Positions 8,240 through 16,566 of a DNA stretch of 64,000 nucleotides are shown here, one piece after another. Made by a program: the position numbers and the translations under genes. Position 1 is the first letter of the stretch; the number at the start of each line of letters is the position of its first letter. Below the pieces are notes generated by a model. That model was not told the origin of the DNA. It was given only the letters and a program-made list of their open reading frames with translations, and did not search any database. The stretch spans positions 310,001 through 374,000 of the forward strand of contig NZ_JANTEZ010000001.1 of the NCBI RefSeq assembly GCF_024978135.1. The letters are read 5' to 3'. Source of the DNA: Herbiconiux gentiana. GTDB taxonomy: Bacteria; Actinomycetota; Actinomycetes; Actinomycetales; Microbacteriaceae.

Positions 8240-9715
8240 CTACCTCGCGGGGGCCTCATCGAGGATATAGAGCGTCACGTCGTCGAGCTCGAGCACCTCG
8301 TCGTCATCGGCATCGGCCCCGATCACCGCTTCGACTCCCGGATCGACCGGGAACCGCTCCGACTCGCGGGTCGCGACCGCCACGATGTCGGGGTCATTCG
8401 GGTCGGTCGTCCAGTGGCCGTCGAGATAGGTGGTGTACTCCCACGGCGCCATCCCCCCGACCAGCACGTCGCCGTCGGGTACCCCCTCGGCCTCGAGCGC
8501 CGGCAGCACGAGCGCCATGCCCGTGGCGCGCTCGTTCGCGATGACCACCGAGACCCAGAGCGCCGAGCCGATCGCGAGCACGACGAGCGCGGCGGCCAGC
8601 AAGCGGAGCAGCCTCACCCGGGACGCGAGCAGCACCGAGACCCCGATACCTGCCAGCACGCACGCCGGCCACACCCAGGCGTAGTAGTAGTGCGAGAGCA
8701 TCACCCGCGACGCGAACAGGTGGAACGCCAGCAGCAGCACCATGCCCGCAGCGACATAGAGCGTGAGGGCCGGTGGCCGCAGCCAGAACGCGGCGAGCAG
8801 CCCGACGACGAGCACCACGGTCGCGGCGATTCCCATGCCGTCGACGGAATACAAGAGGTTCGTCCACCACGGCGGCCTGGTTGTCGCGACGCCCGCCACG
8901 ACCACCAGGTGCCCGGCGGCGTTGTGCTCCGATTGCATCTGCAGCATGTACGAGACGGCCGAGCGGATGCCCATCGGCAGGTAGAGCAGAGCGGCGACCA
9001 CCCCGAACACGGCGAGGAACACGAGCGAGCCGAGCAGCGCATCCACCACCCGTCGGGCGAGCAGGGGCAGCAGCAGGATCGCGGGGATCATCACGGCCGT
9101 CGACACCTTCGACGTCACCGAGAGGGCCATCGCTACCGCCGACACGACGAGCCACAGCCAGGGCAGCCAGGGGCGGCTCCCGGATGCGCGTTCCGCCCTC
9201 GCCCGCAGCCGGAACCACTGCCAGGCCGCCGCGAACGCGCAGATCGCGAAGAACGCCATGAACGGCTCGAGCACGGCGAAGCGGTCGAGCCTCGGACCGC
9301 TGGTCACGCCGTGCGGCATCAGCATCCACGCACCGGCGGCGAACAGGGCGCCGGCCCAGCCGATCTCGCGCTTCAGCCACAGGTAGATGATGACTCCGGC
9401 GGCCAGCACGGTGAGGGCCACGGCGATGCGCCCGGCGAGAGCCCCCTGGCCGAGCACGAGCTGCGCCAGGCCGATCAGCAGCTTCGCGGTCGGCGGATGC
9501 TCGCGGTTGGCCGAGAAGTCGCCGTGCACGTACGACCAGCCGGCGTCGACGTAGATGGGCTCGTCGGAGTTGTAGTTGGCGGCGCCGAGGTTCCAGAAGG
9601 CCTGGAACACGGCCCAGCCGAAGACCACGGCCACCGCGCCGAGCCGCACGCCGGGCCGGCCGAGAATTCTGGGGGCGCTCCCCTCGCCGGGGTCGGTCAC
9701 GGCGGCGCGGGTCAC
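8240..9715 (-). CDS. glycosyltransferase family 39-like membrane protein
   Basis: 491 residues with about 10-12 hydrophobic segments. The first extracytoplasmic loop carries NSDEPIYVDAGW, where the acidic pair is typical of GT-C enzymes of the PMT/ArnT type, and REHPPTAKLLIG follows, as in dolichyl- or polyprenyl-phosphate-mannose protein mannosyltransferase relatives. It should transfer a sugar from a polyprenyl-phosphate donor to a protein or cell-wall glycan outside the membrane. It starts at a GTG and is divergent from the acyltransferase gene at 9781. Confidence 0.85.
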   Translation of the reverse strand: MTRAAVTDPGEGSAPRILGRPGVRLGAVAVVFGWAVFQAFWNLGAANYNSDEPIYVDAGWSYVHGDFSANREHPPTAKLLIGLAQLVLGQGALAGRIAVALTVLAAGVIIYLWLKREIGWAGALFAAGAWMLMPHGVTSGPRLDRFAVLEPFMAFFAICAFAAAWQWFRLRARAERASGSRPWLPWLWLVVSAVAMALSVTSKVSTAVMIPAILLLPLLARRVVDALLGSLVFLAVFGVVAALLYLPMGIRSAVSYMLQMQSEHNAAGHLVVVAGVATTRPPWWTNLLYSVDGMGIAATVVLVVGLLAAFWLRPPALTLYVAAGMVLLLAFHLFASRVMLSHYYYAWVWPACVLAGIGVSVLLASRVRLLRLLAAALVVLAIGSALWVSVVIANERATGMALVLPALEAEGVPDGDVLVGGMAPWEYTTYLDGHWTTDPNDPDIVAVATRESERFPVDPGVEAVIGADADDDEVLELDDVTLYILDEAPAR

Positions 9716-9780
9716 GTCGTAATCCTAACCGACCGCTCAGACAAGTCGACAGAACCTCATTAACGCGGTAGGTTGCCTAA

Positions 9781-11130
9781 GTGACCGACGACCACACCCG
9801 CACCGCGGGAGCCCTTTCGGAACCGCGGCCTGCGCTCGCCGAGCCTCCGGCTGCCCGGCGCGGGCCGCGGCCGCGATTCGCGAGCCTCGACCTCGTGCGG
9901 GGGCTGATGCTCGTCGCCACGGTGCTGCTCGGAAGTCTGCTGGCGGCACCCGAGTGGGTGGATCACGCCGTCTGGGCGTCCGTGCATCCGGCCGACGTGC
10001 TCTTCCCCGTGTTCGTGACGCTGAGCGGCTGCGGCCTCGCGTTCGCCCTCCGGCGCGGAGTGCGGTTCGGGGTGCTCCTGCGGCGGACGCTGGTGCTGCT
10101 GGCGGCCGGGCTGCTCTACAGCGCCGTCGTCTCCTGGTCGTGGGACGTGGCCACCTGGCGCGTGACCGGTGTGCTGCAGATCTACGCCGCGGTCGTCGTC
10201 GTGCTCGGACTGCTGCACCTGGTGACGCGGAGCTGGTGGGGGTGGGCGGTGGTGACGGCGCTGTTCGCCGTCGCCGACACGGTGCTGCTCTCGGGGTGGG
10301 CGGAGCGCTGCGTGGGCGGTGTGCTCACCCGCGAGTGCAACCCGTCGGGGGCGATCGACACCCTCGTGTTCTCCGCCGCGCACATCTACCAGCACGGCGG
10401 CGCCGGCCACGACCCGGAGGGCCTCGTCGCGGTACTGGGCGCGCTCGTCAGCGCCTCGGCAGGGGTGACCGTCGGGCACCTGCTCCTGGCGGCGCGCCGC
10501 ACCCCGCGCGAGCGCCCGCCCGGCGCCACGGCGGCGCGCCCGTCGGGTGTCACGGCGGCGCGCCCGTCGGGTGTCACGGCGGCGCGCCCGTCCGATGTCA
10601 CGGCGGCGCCCGCGTCCGGTGTCGCCGTTGAGCGCCCGGCCGGAGTCTTCGTCGAGCGCCCGGCCGGGGTCACGGCAGCGGTGATCCCGCTCGTCGCCGT
10701 CGCTGCGGCCTTCCTCGCCGCAGCAGTGGCGCTCACCTGGGCGCCGACACTCATCGGCGCCCAGCCGGTGCCGATGATGAAGCGCCTCTGGACGTCTCCG
10801 TTCGCGCTCACCCTGGCCTCCGCCACCACGATCGCCCTGCTGCTCGGCCACCTGCTCGTCGACCGCCCGGCCACCGGTCGGGTGCTCCGCGGCGTCACCT
10901 ATCCGCTGCTCGCGCTCGGGCGCAACAGTCTGCTCGTCTACTTCGGTTCGCACGTGCTGATGAGCGTGCTGAACCGTCCCCTGCCCGACGGGCCGAGCCC
11001 CGGCCAGATCATCGCGTCGACCGTCGCGGTGGCCGGACACGTCCAGCTCAGCTACACCGCCGTTCTCTTGCTGTTCTGGGTGCTGCTGACGAGCCTCCTC
11101 CACCGCCACCGCCTCTACCTCCGCCCGTGA
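9781..11130 (+). CDS. membrane acyltransferase, DUF1624/HGSNAT-like, with internal repeat
   Basis: 449 residues with about ten hydrophobic helices. SLDLVRGLML and the following HPADVLFPVFVTLSG match the start of the heparan-glucosaminide acetyltransferase-like (DUF1624/YeiB-type) family. The C-terminal YPLLALGRNSLLVYFGSHVLM also fits. It probably moves an acyl group onto a surface sugar. Residues 248-300, a cytoplasmic or periplasmic loop, consist of 8-residue repeats rich in Ala, Val, Pro and Arg. The stop overlaps the GTG of the PIG-L gene (GTGA), so they are coupled. Confidence 0.82.
   Translation: MTDDHTRTAGALSEPRPALAEPPAARRGPRPRFASLDLVRGLMLVATVLLGSLLAAPEWVDHAVWASVHPADVLFPVFVTLSGCGLAFALRRGVRFGVLLRRTLVLLAAGLLYSAVVSWSWDVATWRVTGVLQIYAAVVVVLGLLHLVTRSWWGWAVVTALFAVADTVLLSGWAERCVGGVLTRECNPSGAIDTLVFSAAHIYQHGGAGHDPEGLVAVLGALVSASAGVTVGHLLLAARRTPRERPPGATAARPSGVTAARPSGVTAARPSDVTAAPASGVAVERPAGVFVERPAGVTAAVIPLVAVAAAFLAAAVALTWAPTLIGAQPVPMMKRLWTSPFALTLASATTIALLLGHLLVDRPATGRVLRGVTYPLLALGRNSLLVYFGSHVLMSVLNRPLPDGPSPGQIIASTVAVAGHVQLSYTAVLLLFWVLLTSLLHRHRLYLRP
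10522..10680 (+). repeat. 24-base tandem repeat inside the acyltransferase gene
   Basis: Six full units and a partial unit of 24 bases, in frame, encode GATAARPS, GVTAARPS, GVTAARPS, DVTAAPAS, GVAVERPA, GVFVERPA and GVTAA. The second and third units are almost identical in DNA, so the array is young or still changing. It lies in a loop between membrane helices. Confidence 0.9.
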
Positions 11131-12143
11131 CGCGACACGCCCTCTCCGCCTCAGCCTCCCCCACCCTCCTCGGCCGCCTCCTCGGGTGGCTCGTCACCGG
11201 CGCCGCGACGGTCTCGGCGGTGCTGGGTGGCCTGGCGCTCGCACCGAGTGCGTCCGATCCGCCCAGGGGAACGGTCGTCGTCGTGGTGCCGCATCCCGAC
11301 GACGAGTTCCAGGCCTGGTCGCTGCTCGACGGGTACACAGTCTTCGTCGTGCTCACCCGGGGTGAGCAGACTCAGTACTGCGACCCTGCCGAGTAGGCGA
11401 GGTCGGTGCAGCCGGGCCTCGAGCCGCCCGCGGATCCGGTTCCGGCAGGTCGCTGGTCGCCGGAGTGCGTCGATGCCCGGCGGAACTCGCTGCTGAGCTA
11501 CCTCGGCGAGATGTCGGTGACGGATGCACGCATCCCCGGAGACTTCGCGCCACCGGTGCGCACGCCACCGCTCCCGGCCGCGCCCGGCGAGACGTGCCGC
11601 ATCGACGGCGCCGACCGCTGCACGTCCGAGGACTCCACGGCCGAGGTGTGGATCGACCGGCAGGTTCGTGGCGCGGTCGTGCTCTTCGATCTGGGCGACG
11701 GGGACCTCACGGAGGACGAAGCGGCCTGGGGTATCCGCACCACACTCGATCAGCGCGGCGCACTGGGTCTCGACACGACCCTGCCGGTCGTCGCTCTGAT
11801 CGGCGCGTACGCCGCGGAACCGGAGGCCGCCGCCGGCGGGTCGTGCTACCCGTACACGCACCCCGACCACCTCGCGCTGCACCGCGCGCTGTGGGACGTC
11901 GACTTCCACGCCGGGCTGCAGGCCGCTGCGACCTGCGCCGGCGACCCGCACCGAACGATCGCCGCGACCGTGAGCGACACCGCCGTCGACACGGCGTTCC
12001 GCATCGGGCGGGGAGGTGAGCGGCTCGGCGCGCACGTCAGGAACTACGGCTGGCTGTGGCCCGACTACTACCGCGTCGCACGGGACAATCAATCCGACCT
12101 GTTCGCCCAGCACCAGTACTTCTGGGTGCGGTTCGACGAGTGA
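11127..12143 (+). pseudogene. PIG-L (LmbE-like) deacetylase interrupted by an in-frame TAG
   Basis: The first frame (11127-11396, 89 residues) has a signal-anchor-like N-terminus and the zinc motif HPDDE at residues 56-60, then ends at a TAG at 11394-11396. The same frame continues without a shift to 12143. A possible GTG restart at 11406 (weak GCGAGG upstream) would give 245 residues containing the distal HPDHLALH motif. The two parts make one complete PIG-L deacetylase of about 338 residues, which would de-N-acetylate a GlcNAc-like sugar. Either the gene is inactivated by one substitution, or it is read through or restarted, or the base is a sequencing error. It is coupled to the acyltransferase gene by GTGA. 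Confidence 0.8.
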
Positions 12144-12200
12144 CCACATTGGCGGGCCGCACTCCTTGGGCCGGCGCGGGACCACGCCGGTCGGCCGAGG

Positions 12201-13016
12201 TCAGCGGCGGGCCGATGCCCAGGCGCGGTCGCTCTCGGGCGAGCGGAGGTAGTCGAAGAAGGCGGCCTTCGCGTCGGCCAGGGTGTGGTGCTGGCCGACC
12301 TCCTCGTCGACGAAGGTGTAGCCGGCGTCCACGTGGGACAGGGTCCAGCCGTGGCGGCGGGCGACCGCGTTCATCCAGATGTCCTCGAGGAAGAGGTACT
12401 GGAGGGGCAGCGCGGTGAAGAAGCGCCGGTCGTCGACGATCGAGGCGTCGAGCACGCAGCCGCCGGTGCCCACGTAGGTGGCGTCGTCCCCGGTGGCCGG
12501 GGTGCGGTCCCAGTAGCCGGTGCCCTGCGCCCAGGCCCAGACGCCCCGCACGCTCGTCGGGGTGGCGGCGTCGAGCAGCGTCGACACGAAGTCGTCCGCG
12601 ATGTCCTGGTCGTCGTCGAGCAGGATGACCGGCCCTCCGAAGCCCGTGCGCCGAAGCCGGGCGAGCAGATAGAAGCGGGCCAGGCCGCCGACGTTGATCG
12701 GGCTCTGCACGAGTTCGACGCTCGCCAGGGCGCCCTCGGGCGAGCGGCGCCGGAGCACCTCGGCGTAGCGGGACCGGTCGCGACGCTGGTTGTTCCAGAG
12801 CATCAGGCGCACCGGCCGGTCGCTCCGCTGGGCGGCGAGGCCGTCGAGCACACGCTCGAGGCGGTCGGGCCGGTTCCACAGGCACATCACCACGGGAACC
12901 GCGTCGGGCGCAGGCGTCCCGACGATCCGGCGCGCCGGCACCAGCCCGCGGGAACCGAGGTCCATGAGCACAGCACGGGCGAACAGCCCCAGTCGACGTC
13001 GGATCATCGCCCCCAT
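12201..13016 (-). CDS. glycosyltransferase family 2-like protein
   Basis: 271 residues. A GT-A fold is suggested by PVVMCLWNRPDRLERVLDGL near residue 41, NVGGLARFY, and the metal-binding acidic run VILLDDDQDI near residue 130, followed by GTGGCVLD and FLEDIWMNAVARRHGW. It probably adds a sugar to a surface polysaccharide, in line with the neighbouring sugar-modifying genes. It starts at an ATG, with a second ATG three codons later. Convergent with the PIG-L gene. Confidence 0.82.
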   Translation of the reverse strand: MGAMIRRRLGLFARAVLMDLGSRGLVPARRIVGTPAPDAVPVVMCLWNRPDRLERVLDGLAAQRSDRPVRLMLWNNQRRDRSRYAEVLRRRSPEGALASVELVQSPINVGGLARFYLLARLRRTGFGGPVILLDDDQDIADDFVSTLLDAATPTSVRGVWAWAQGTGYWDRTPATGDDATYVGTGGCVLDASIVDDRRFFTALPLQYLFLEDIWMNAVARRHGWTLSHVDAGYTFVDEEVGQHHTLADAKAAFFDYLRSPESDRAWASARR

Positions 13017-13091
13017 CCTCCCGCACCGCCTCCCCCCTTCGCGAATCCCCGAGCGCCCATCGCACAGATGCCGGCGGTGCGGGCGCGCCCG

Positions 13092-13574
13092 TCAGAGTTC
13101 GCGCTGGAGGAAGAACGTGCGCTCGTCGCGCTCGAACGCGCCGACGAAGCCGTGCCGACGGTAGAACCGCAGGGCGTCGGCGTCCGGCTCGTCGGCCGCC
13201 AGCTCGACGGATCCGGCACCGAGATGCCGCGCATCCTGAAGCACCTGCGCGAGCAGCGCCGACCCGACACCCCCGCCGCGCCGAGCGGGCACCACGTACA
13301 ACTCGTCGAGGAGCCCGACCGCCCCGTCGTACCAGACGTTCGAGTGCCAGGTCACGAGCGCCACCCCGACTGCCGACCCGTCGGGGCCCTCGGCGAGATA
13401 CGCGGTCGTCCCCCCGACTGCCGGGCCCACAGCGAGCAGGATGCGCAACCGCTCCTCGAGCACGGCGACGCCCGGGGTCGGCACGTCGAACTCGGCGTTG
13501 AAGTCGTGCAGCAGCCGCGCCACGACCCCCGCCTGGTCGACACCGGCCCGCCCCACCACACCCTCGAAGTCCAT
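13092..13574 (-). CDS. GNAT-family N-acetyltransferase
   Basis: 160 residues from the ATG at 13574. The acetyl-CoA-binding motif A is seen as LDELYVVPARRGGGVGSALL, and motif B as ALRFYRRHGF. The acceptor is unknown. Single gene, divergent from the small membrane protein at 13632. Confidence 0.86.
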   Translation of the reverse strand: MDFEGVVGRAGVDQAGVVARLLHDFNAEFDVPTPGVAVLEERLRILLAVGPAVGGTTAYLAEGPDGSAVGVALVTWHSNVWYDGAVGLLDELYVVPARRGGGVGSALLAQVLQDARHLGAGSVELAADEPDADALRFYRRHGFVGAFERDERTFFLQREL

Positions 13575-13631
13575 GCCCCAGGGTAGGCGCGCGGAGTAGG
13601 CAGCCGGAAGCGCAGGCCGTAGCATCGTGTC

Positions 13632-13919
13632 GTGACCCACCGGACCCGCTCGCTCCTGATCGCCCTGCGCGTGGCCTACGGGGCCTGCGCCGGAGCCTTC
13701 GTGCTGGCGGTGGTCGTCGCCTTCTCGGCCGCCGTGACGACGGTGACGAACGACGCGGAGGGCGGCTTCAGCATCTCGTTCGACGTACCCGACGACTCCC
13801 CCGCGCTCATCCCGGTCTACTGGCTGGCGCTCGCCGCCTTCGCCTTCGCCGCAGCAGGTGCGCTCCTCACGGTCTTCGCCCGGGTCTCGTCCCCCACCTA
13901 CTCCCTCGACGACCACTGA
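13632..13919 (+). CDS. small membrane protein, two helices
   Basis: 95 residues with two hydrophobic helices (about 8-36 and 60-85), separated by an acidic extracytoplasmic loop (NDAEGGFSISFDVPDD). It starts at a GTG. No family recognised and no functional context. It is convergent with the GNAT gene at 13948; a short GC-rich hairpin lies between them. Confidence 0.65.
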   Translation: MTHRTRSLLIALRVAYGACAGAFVLAVVVAFSAAVTTVTNDAEGGFSISFDVPDDSPALIPVYWLALAAFAFAAAGALLTVFARVSSPTYSLDDH

Positions 13920-13928
13920 GAGCATCCG

Positions 13929-13944
13929 CCGCACGCCCGTGCGG
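13929..13944. terminator. possible short bidirectional hairpin between convergent genes
   Basis: CCGCAC-GCCC-GTGCGG, a six-base stem with a tetraloop and no U-run. Its position between the stops of two convergent genes is the main support. Confidence 0.35.
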
Positions 13945-13947
13945 TGG

Positions 13948-14523
13948 TCACCCGCGCAGATCGAGCCGCATGAGCACCCGCGGGAACCCGTTCAGCACCG
14001 ACGTCGTCTCCGCCGCCTGCACGAAGCCCGCCCGCTCGAACAGCGACCGGGTGCCCACGTACGCCATGGTCAGGTCGACCTTCGCGCCCCGGTTGTCCAC
14101 GGGGTAGGCCTCGATCATCGGCGCCCCGTTGCCCCGGGCGAACTCGACGGCGCCGGTGACGAGGTGGTGGGCGAGACCCTGCCCGCGGTGTCCCGGCCGC
14201 ACCCGCACGCACCAGAGCGACCAGACGGGCAGCTCGTCGACGTGCGGTATGCGGCGGTTGCGCGCGAAGCTCGTGTCGGTTCGCGGATGCACGGCCGCCC
14301 ATCCCACGACCTCGCCGTCCTCATAGGCGAGCACCCCGGGCGGCACGTCCTGGCCGACGAGCTCGCGCACGAGCTCACCCCTCGCCGGTCCGCGCAGCGC
14401 GGCGTTCTGAGCGGACGGGATGCGGTAGCTGAGGCACCAGCACACCGTCGCGTCAGGCCGCTTCGGCCCCACCATCGTCGCGACGTCGTCGAAGTCGGTC
14501 GCCGGTCGCACCTCGATCGTCAT
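13948..14523 (-). CDS. GNAT-family N-acetyltransferase
   Basis: 191 residues. Motif A is WSLWCVRVRPGHRGQGLAHHL (about 100-120), and the C-terminal half has VGTRSLFERAGFVQA. The N-terminal part contains VCWCLSYRIP, found in a subgroup that acetylates unknown small molecules. No operon partner. Substrate unknown. Confidence 0.85.
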   Translation of the reverse strand: MTIEVRPATDFDDVATMVGPKRPDATVCWCLSYRIPSAQNAALRGPARGELVRELVGQDVPPGVLAYEDGEVVGWAAVHPRTDTSFARNRRIPHVDELPVWSLWCVRVRPGHRGQGLAHHLVTGAVEFARGNGAPMIEAYPVDNRGAKVDLTMAYVGTRSLFERAGFVQAAETTSVLNGFPRVLMRLDLRG

Positions 14524-14581
14524 GCCGTCAGGGTGCCATCGCTGGTGCGCTCGGGCAAGACCTGGTCGCGAAGCGCTCGTC

Positions 14582-16048
14582 TCAGCCTGAGGGCAGCGCG
14601 GCCACCTTGGCGAGCAGCACCGCGCGCGCCTGCTCGTTGTGCGTCAGCCCTGCCGCCGTGACGAGTTCCGACCTCGCTTCCTGCACCCGGCCGAGCTGCG
14701 TCAGCAGTTCGCCGCGCACGCTCGGCAGCAGGTGGGATCCGGTCAGCGCCCCCGTGGCGGCGAGCTCGTCCACGAGCCGGAGCGCCGAGGCCGGACCCAC
14801 GGCCATCGACACCGCCACCGCCTTGTTCAGCTCGACCACGGGGTTCGGCGTCAGCGCTCCGAGCGCCTCGTACAGCAGCACGATCCGCTCCCAATCGGTC
14901 GCGGCGACGTCGGGAGCGACCGCATGACATTCCGCGATCGCGGCCTGGATGGCGTACGGCCCACGTCCCCGGCCGCGCCGCCGGGCGAGCTCGTCCGAGC
15001 GGGCGAGCGCCGCCCGGCCGCGTGCGGTCCCGCCCCGGTCCCAGCGCCGCCGGTCCTGGTCCGCGAGCAGCACCGCGGATCCGTCGGCCGCGGCGCGGGC
15101 CGGAAAGCGCACCGCCTGCAGCTCCATGAGGGCGAGCAATGCGTGCACCTCCGGCTCGCGGGGCAGCAGCCCGGCCAGCACCCGGCCGAGGCGCACCGCC
15201 TCGTCGGCGAGCTCGGGCCGCATCCACCGGTCGCCGCTCGTGGCCGAGTACCCCTCGGTGAAGATCAGGTACAACACGGCGAGCACGGCCGAGAGCCGCT
15301 CGCGCCACTCCGTCGGGTCGGGCGCCTCGAACGGCACCTTCGCGGCGGCGAGCGTCTTCTTGGCGCGCACGATCCGCTGCTGAACGGTGGCCACGGGCAC
15401 GAGGTACAGCCGCGCGATCTCCTCGCTCGTCAGTCCCGCGACGACCCGCAGGGTCAGCGCCACCTGGGCGTCCCGCCCCAGCACCGGATGGCACGCGATG
15501 AAGACGAGCCCGAGCACCTCGTCCCCGACGAGATCGTCGGGGCGGGCATCCGACGACCCGACATGCCCGGCGACCGGTGCCCTCGAGACGGCCGGACCCG
15601 ACGAGCCCGACCCCGAGAAGCCCCCAGGCCCCGCCGAAGCCGCCGACCCCGACCCCGCCGACGATCCCGGCCCCTGCGCCAGCCCCTGGGCCAGTGCCGC
15701 GTAGCGCTCCTCGCGGCCGCTCTCCCGCCGGAGGGCATCGATCGCCCGCCGTTTGGCCACCGCCGTCAGCCACGCCCCGGGGTTTCGCGGCGACCCCTCG
15801 GCCGGCCACTGCACGAGCGCCTGGGCGAGGGCCTCCTGGGCGGCGTCCTCGGCGAGACCGAAGTCGCCGAAAGCACGGGCGAGCCCGGCGGTGATGCGCG
15901 CCCCCTCGATGCGCCACACGGCCTCGACGGCCCGCCGCGCGCCAGCGACGCCGGCATCCGAGCCGCCGCCACCTGTGCCACCACCCGCGGCACCGGCCCC
16001 CGCGGCCCCACCGCCCAAGGCGTCGCCGCCACCCCCGGCATCAGCCAC
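14582..16048 (-). CDS. ECF42-family sigma factor with C-terminal helical extension
   Basis: 488 residues. Region sigma2 (FGLAEDAAQEALAQALVQWP) is followed by a Gly/Ser/Ala-rich insert of about 45 residues, then sigma4 (LTLRVVAGLTSEEIARLYLVPVATVQQRIVRAKK) and the long TPR-like extension (YLIFTEGYSATSGD and following) that defines ECF42. The GTG at 16048 overlaps the end of the YCII gene by eight bases; it is followed by about 35 Gly/Ala-rich residues. ECF42 factors are normally encoded with DGPF/YCII proteins, as here. The extension replaces an anti-sigma factor in controlling activity. Confidence 0.9.
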   Translation of the reverse strand: MADAGGGGDALGGGAAGAGAAGGGTGGGGSDAGVAGARRAVEAVWRIEGARITAGLARAFGDFGLAEDAAQEALAQALVQWPAEGSPRNPGAWLTAVAKRRAIDALRRESGREERYAALAQGLAQGPGSSAGSGSAASAGPGGFSGSGSSGPAVSRAPVAGHVGSSDARPDDLVGDEVLGLVFIACHPVLGRDAQVALTLRVVAGLTSEEIARLYLVPVATVQQRIVRAKKTLAAAKVPFEAPDPTEWRERLSAVLAVLYLIFTEGYSATSGDRWMRPELADEAVRLGRVLAGLLPREPEVHALLALMELQAVRFPARAAADGSAVLLADQDRRRWDRGGTARGRAALARSDELARRRGRGRGPYAIQAAIAECHAVAPDVAATDWERIVLLYEALGALTPNPVVELNKAVAVSMAVGPASALRLVDELAATGALTGSHLLPSVRGELLTQLGRVQEARSELVTAAGLTHNEQARAVLLAKVAALPSG

Positions 16049-16448
16049 GCCACTCCTTCTCCTTCTGGATGAACCCGTTGTCCGAGAAGTCCGCGAAGTC
16101 GCTCTCGTCGGTGATCCGCCGCACCTCGAGCTTCGACCCGGCACCGAGCGGGGCCCGCTTCGCCCACTCCAGCGCCTCCTCCTTCGAGGCGACCTGCACG
16201 ATCCAGAAGCCGTTGAACAGTTCGTGCACCTCGCCGTAGGGGCCGTCGGTCACGGTCGGAGCGTCGCCCGAGAAGTCGACGACGAAGCCCTCCTTCGCAT
16301 CCGACAGCCCGTCGCCGCCGATCAGCACCCCCGCGGTGATCATGGATTCGTTGTAGGCGCCCATGGCGTTGATGATCGCCTCGAAATAGAGACTTTTCGA
16401 GGCCTCGAGGGCCTCGGCGGTGGTGCGCATGATGAGCATGTACTTCAT
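16041..16448 (-). CDS. YCII-related (DGPF-domain) protein
   Basis: 135 residues. It begins MKYMLIMRTT and has the family-naming motif as DGPY at residues 68-71, then FWIVQVASKEEALEWAKRAP. These ferredoxin-like proteins form dimers of unknown enzymatic role and are the usual partners and targets of ECF42 sigma factors. The ATG at 16448 has a strong AAGGAGA seven bases upstream. The gene's end overlaps the sigma factor's GTG, so both are one operon, driven by the ECF42-type promoter at 16508-16534. Confidence 0.92.
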   Translation of the reverse strand: MKYMLIMRTTAEALEASKSLYFEAIINAMGAYNESMITAGVLIGGDGLSDAKEGFVVDFSGDAPTVTDGPYGEVHELFNGFWIVQVASKEEALEWAKRAPLGAGSKLEVRRITDESDFADFSDNGFIQKEKEWRG

Positions 16449-16507
16449 GGGTGTCTCCTTCGGTGGGCTGTCGTCGCGAGGCACATCGGTGCACCTCCTA
16501 CTATCGC

Positions 16508-16534
16508 GTCGAACGGCGCGCGACGAAATCGACA
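16508..16534 (-). promoter_or_regulatory. ECF42-type promoter of the YCII/sigma operon
   Basis: The minus strand reads TGTCGA, 17 bases, CGAC, which matches the -35 (TGTCGA) and -10 (CG[A/T]C) elements reported for ECF42 promoters in Streptomyces. It ends 59 bases before the ATG at 16448. Autoregulation of the operon is inferred. Confidence 0.65.
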
Positions 16535-16566
16535 ACCCGCGCGAAAAACATTCCGCGGTCCCGAAC

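Noticed and set aside
6674-9763. A 1029-codon plus-strand frame spanning the MFS, ArsR and GT39 genes.
   Set aside because: Low-complexity Arg/Ala/Pro/His composition, runs opposite three clear genes, and has no family match.
10522-10680. Possible CRISPR array.
   Set aside because: The units are contiguous, in frame and without spacers; it is a coding minisatellite.
11406-12143. A separate 245-residue gene of its own.
   Set aside because: It lacks the HPDDE half of the fold and is in the same frame as the upstream piece, so an interrupted PIG-L gene is the simpler reading.
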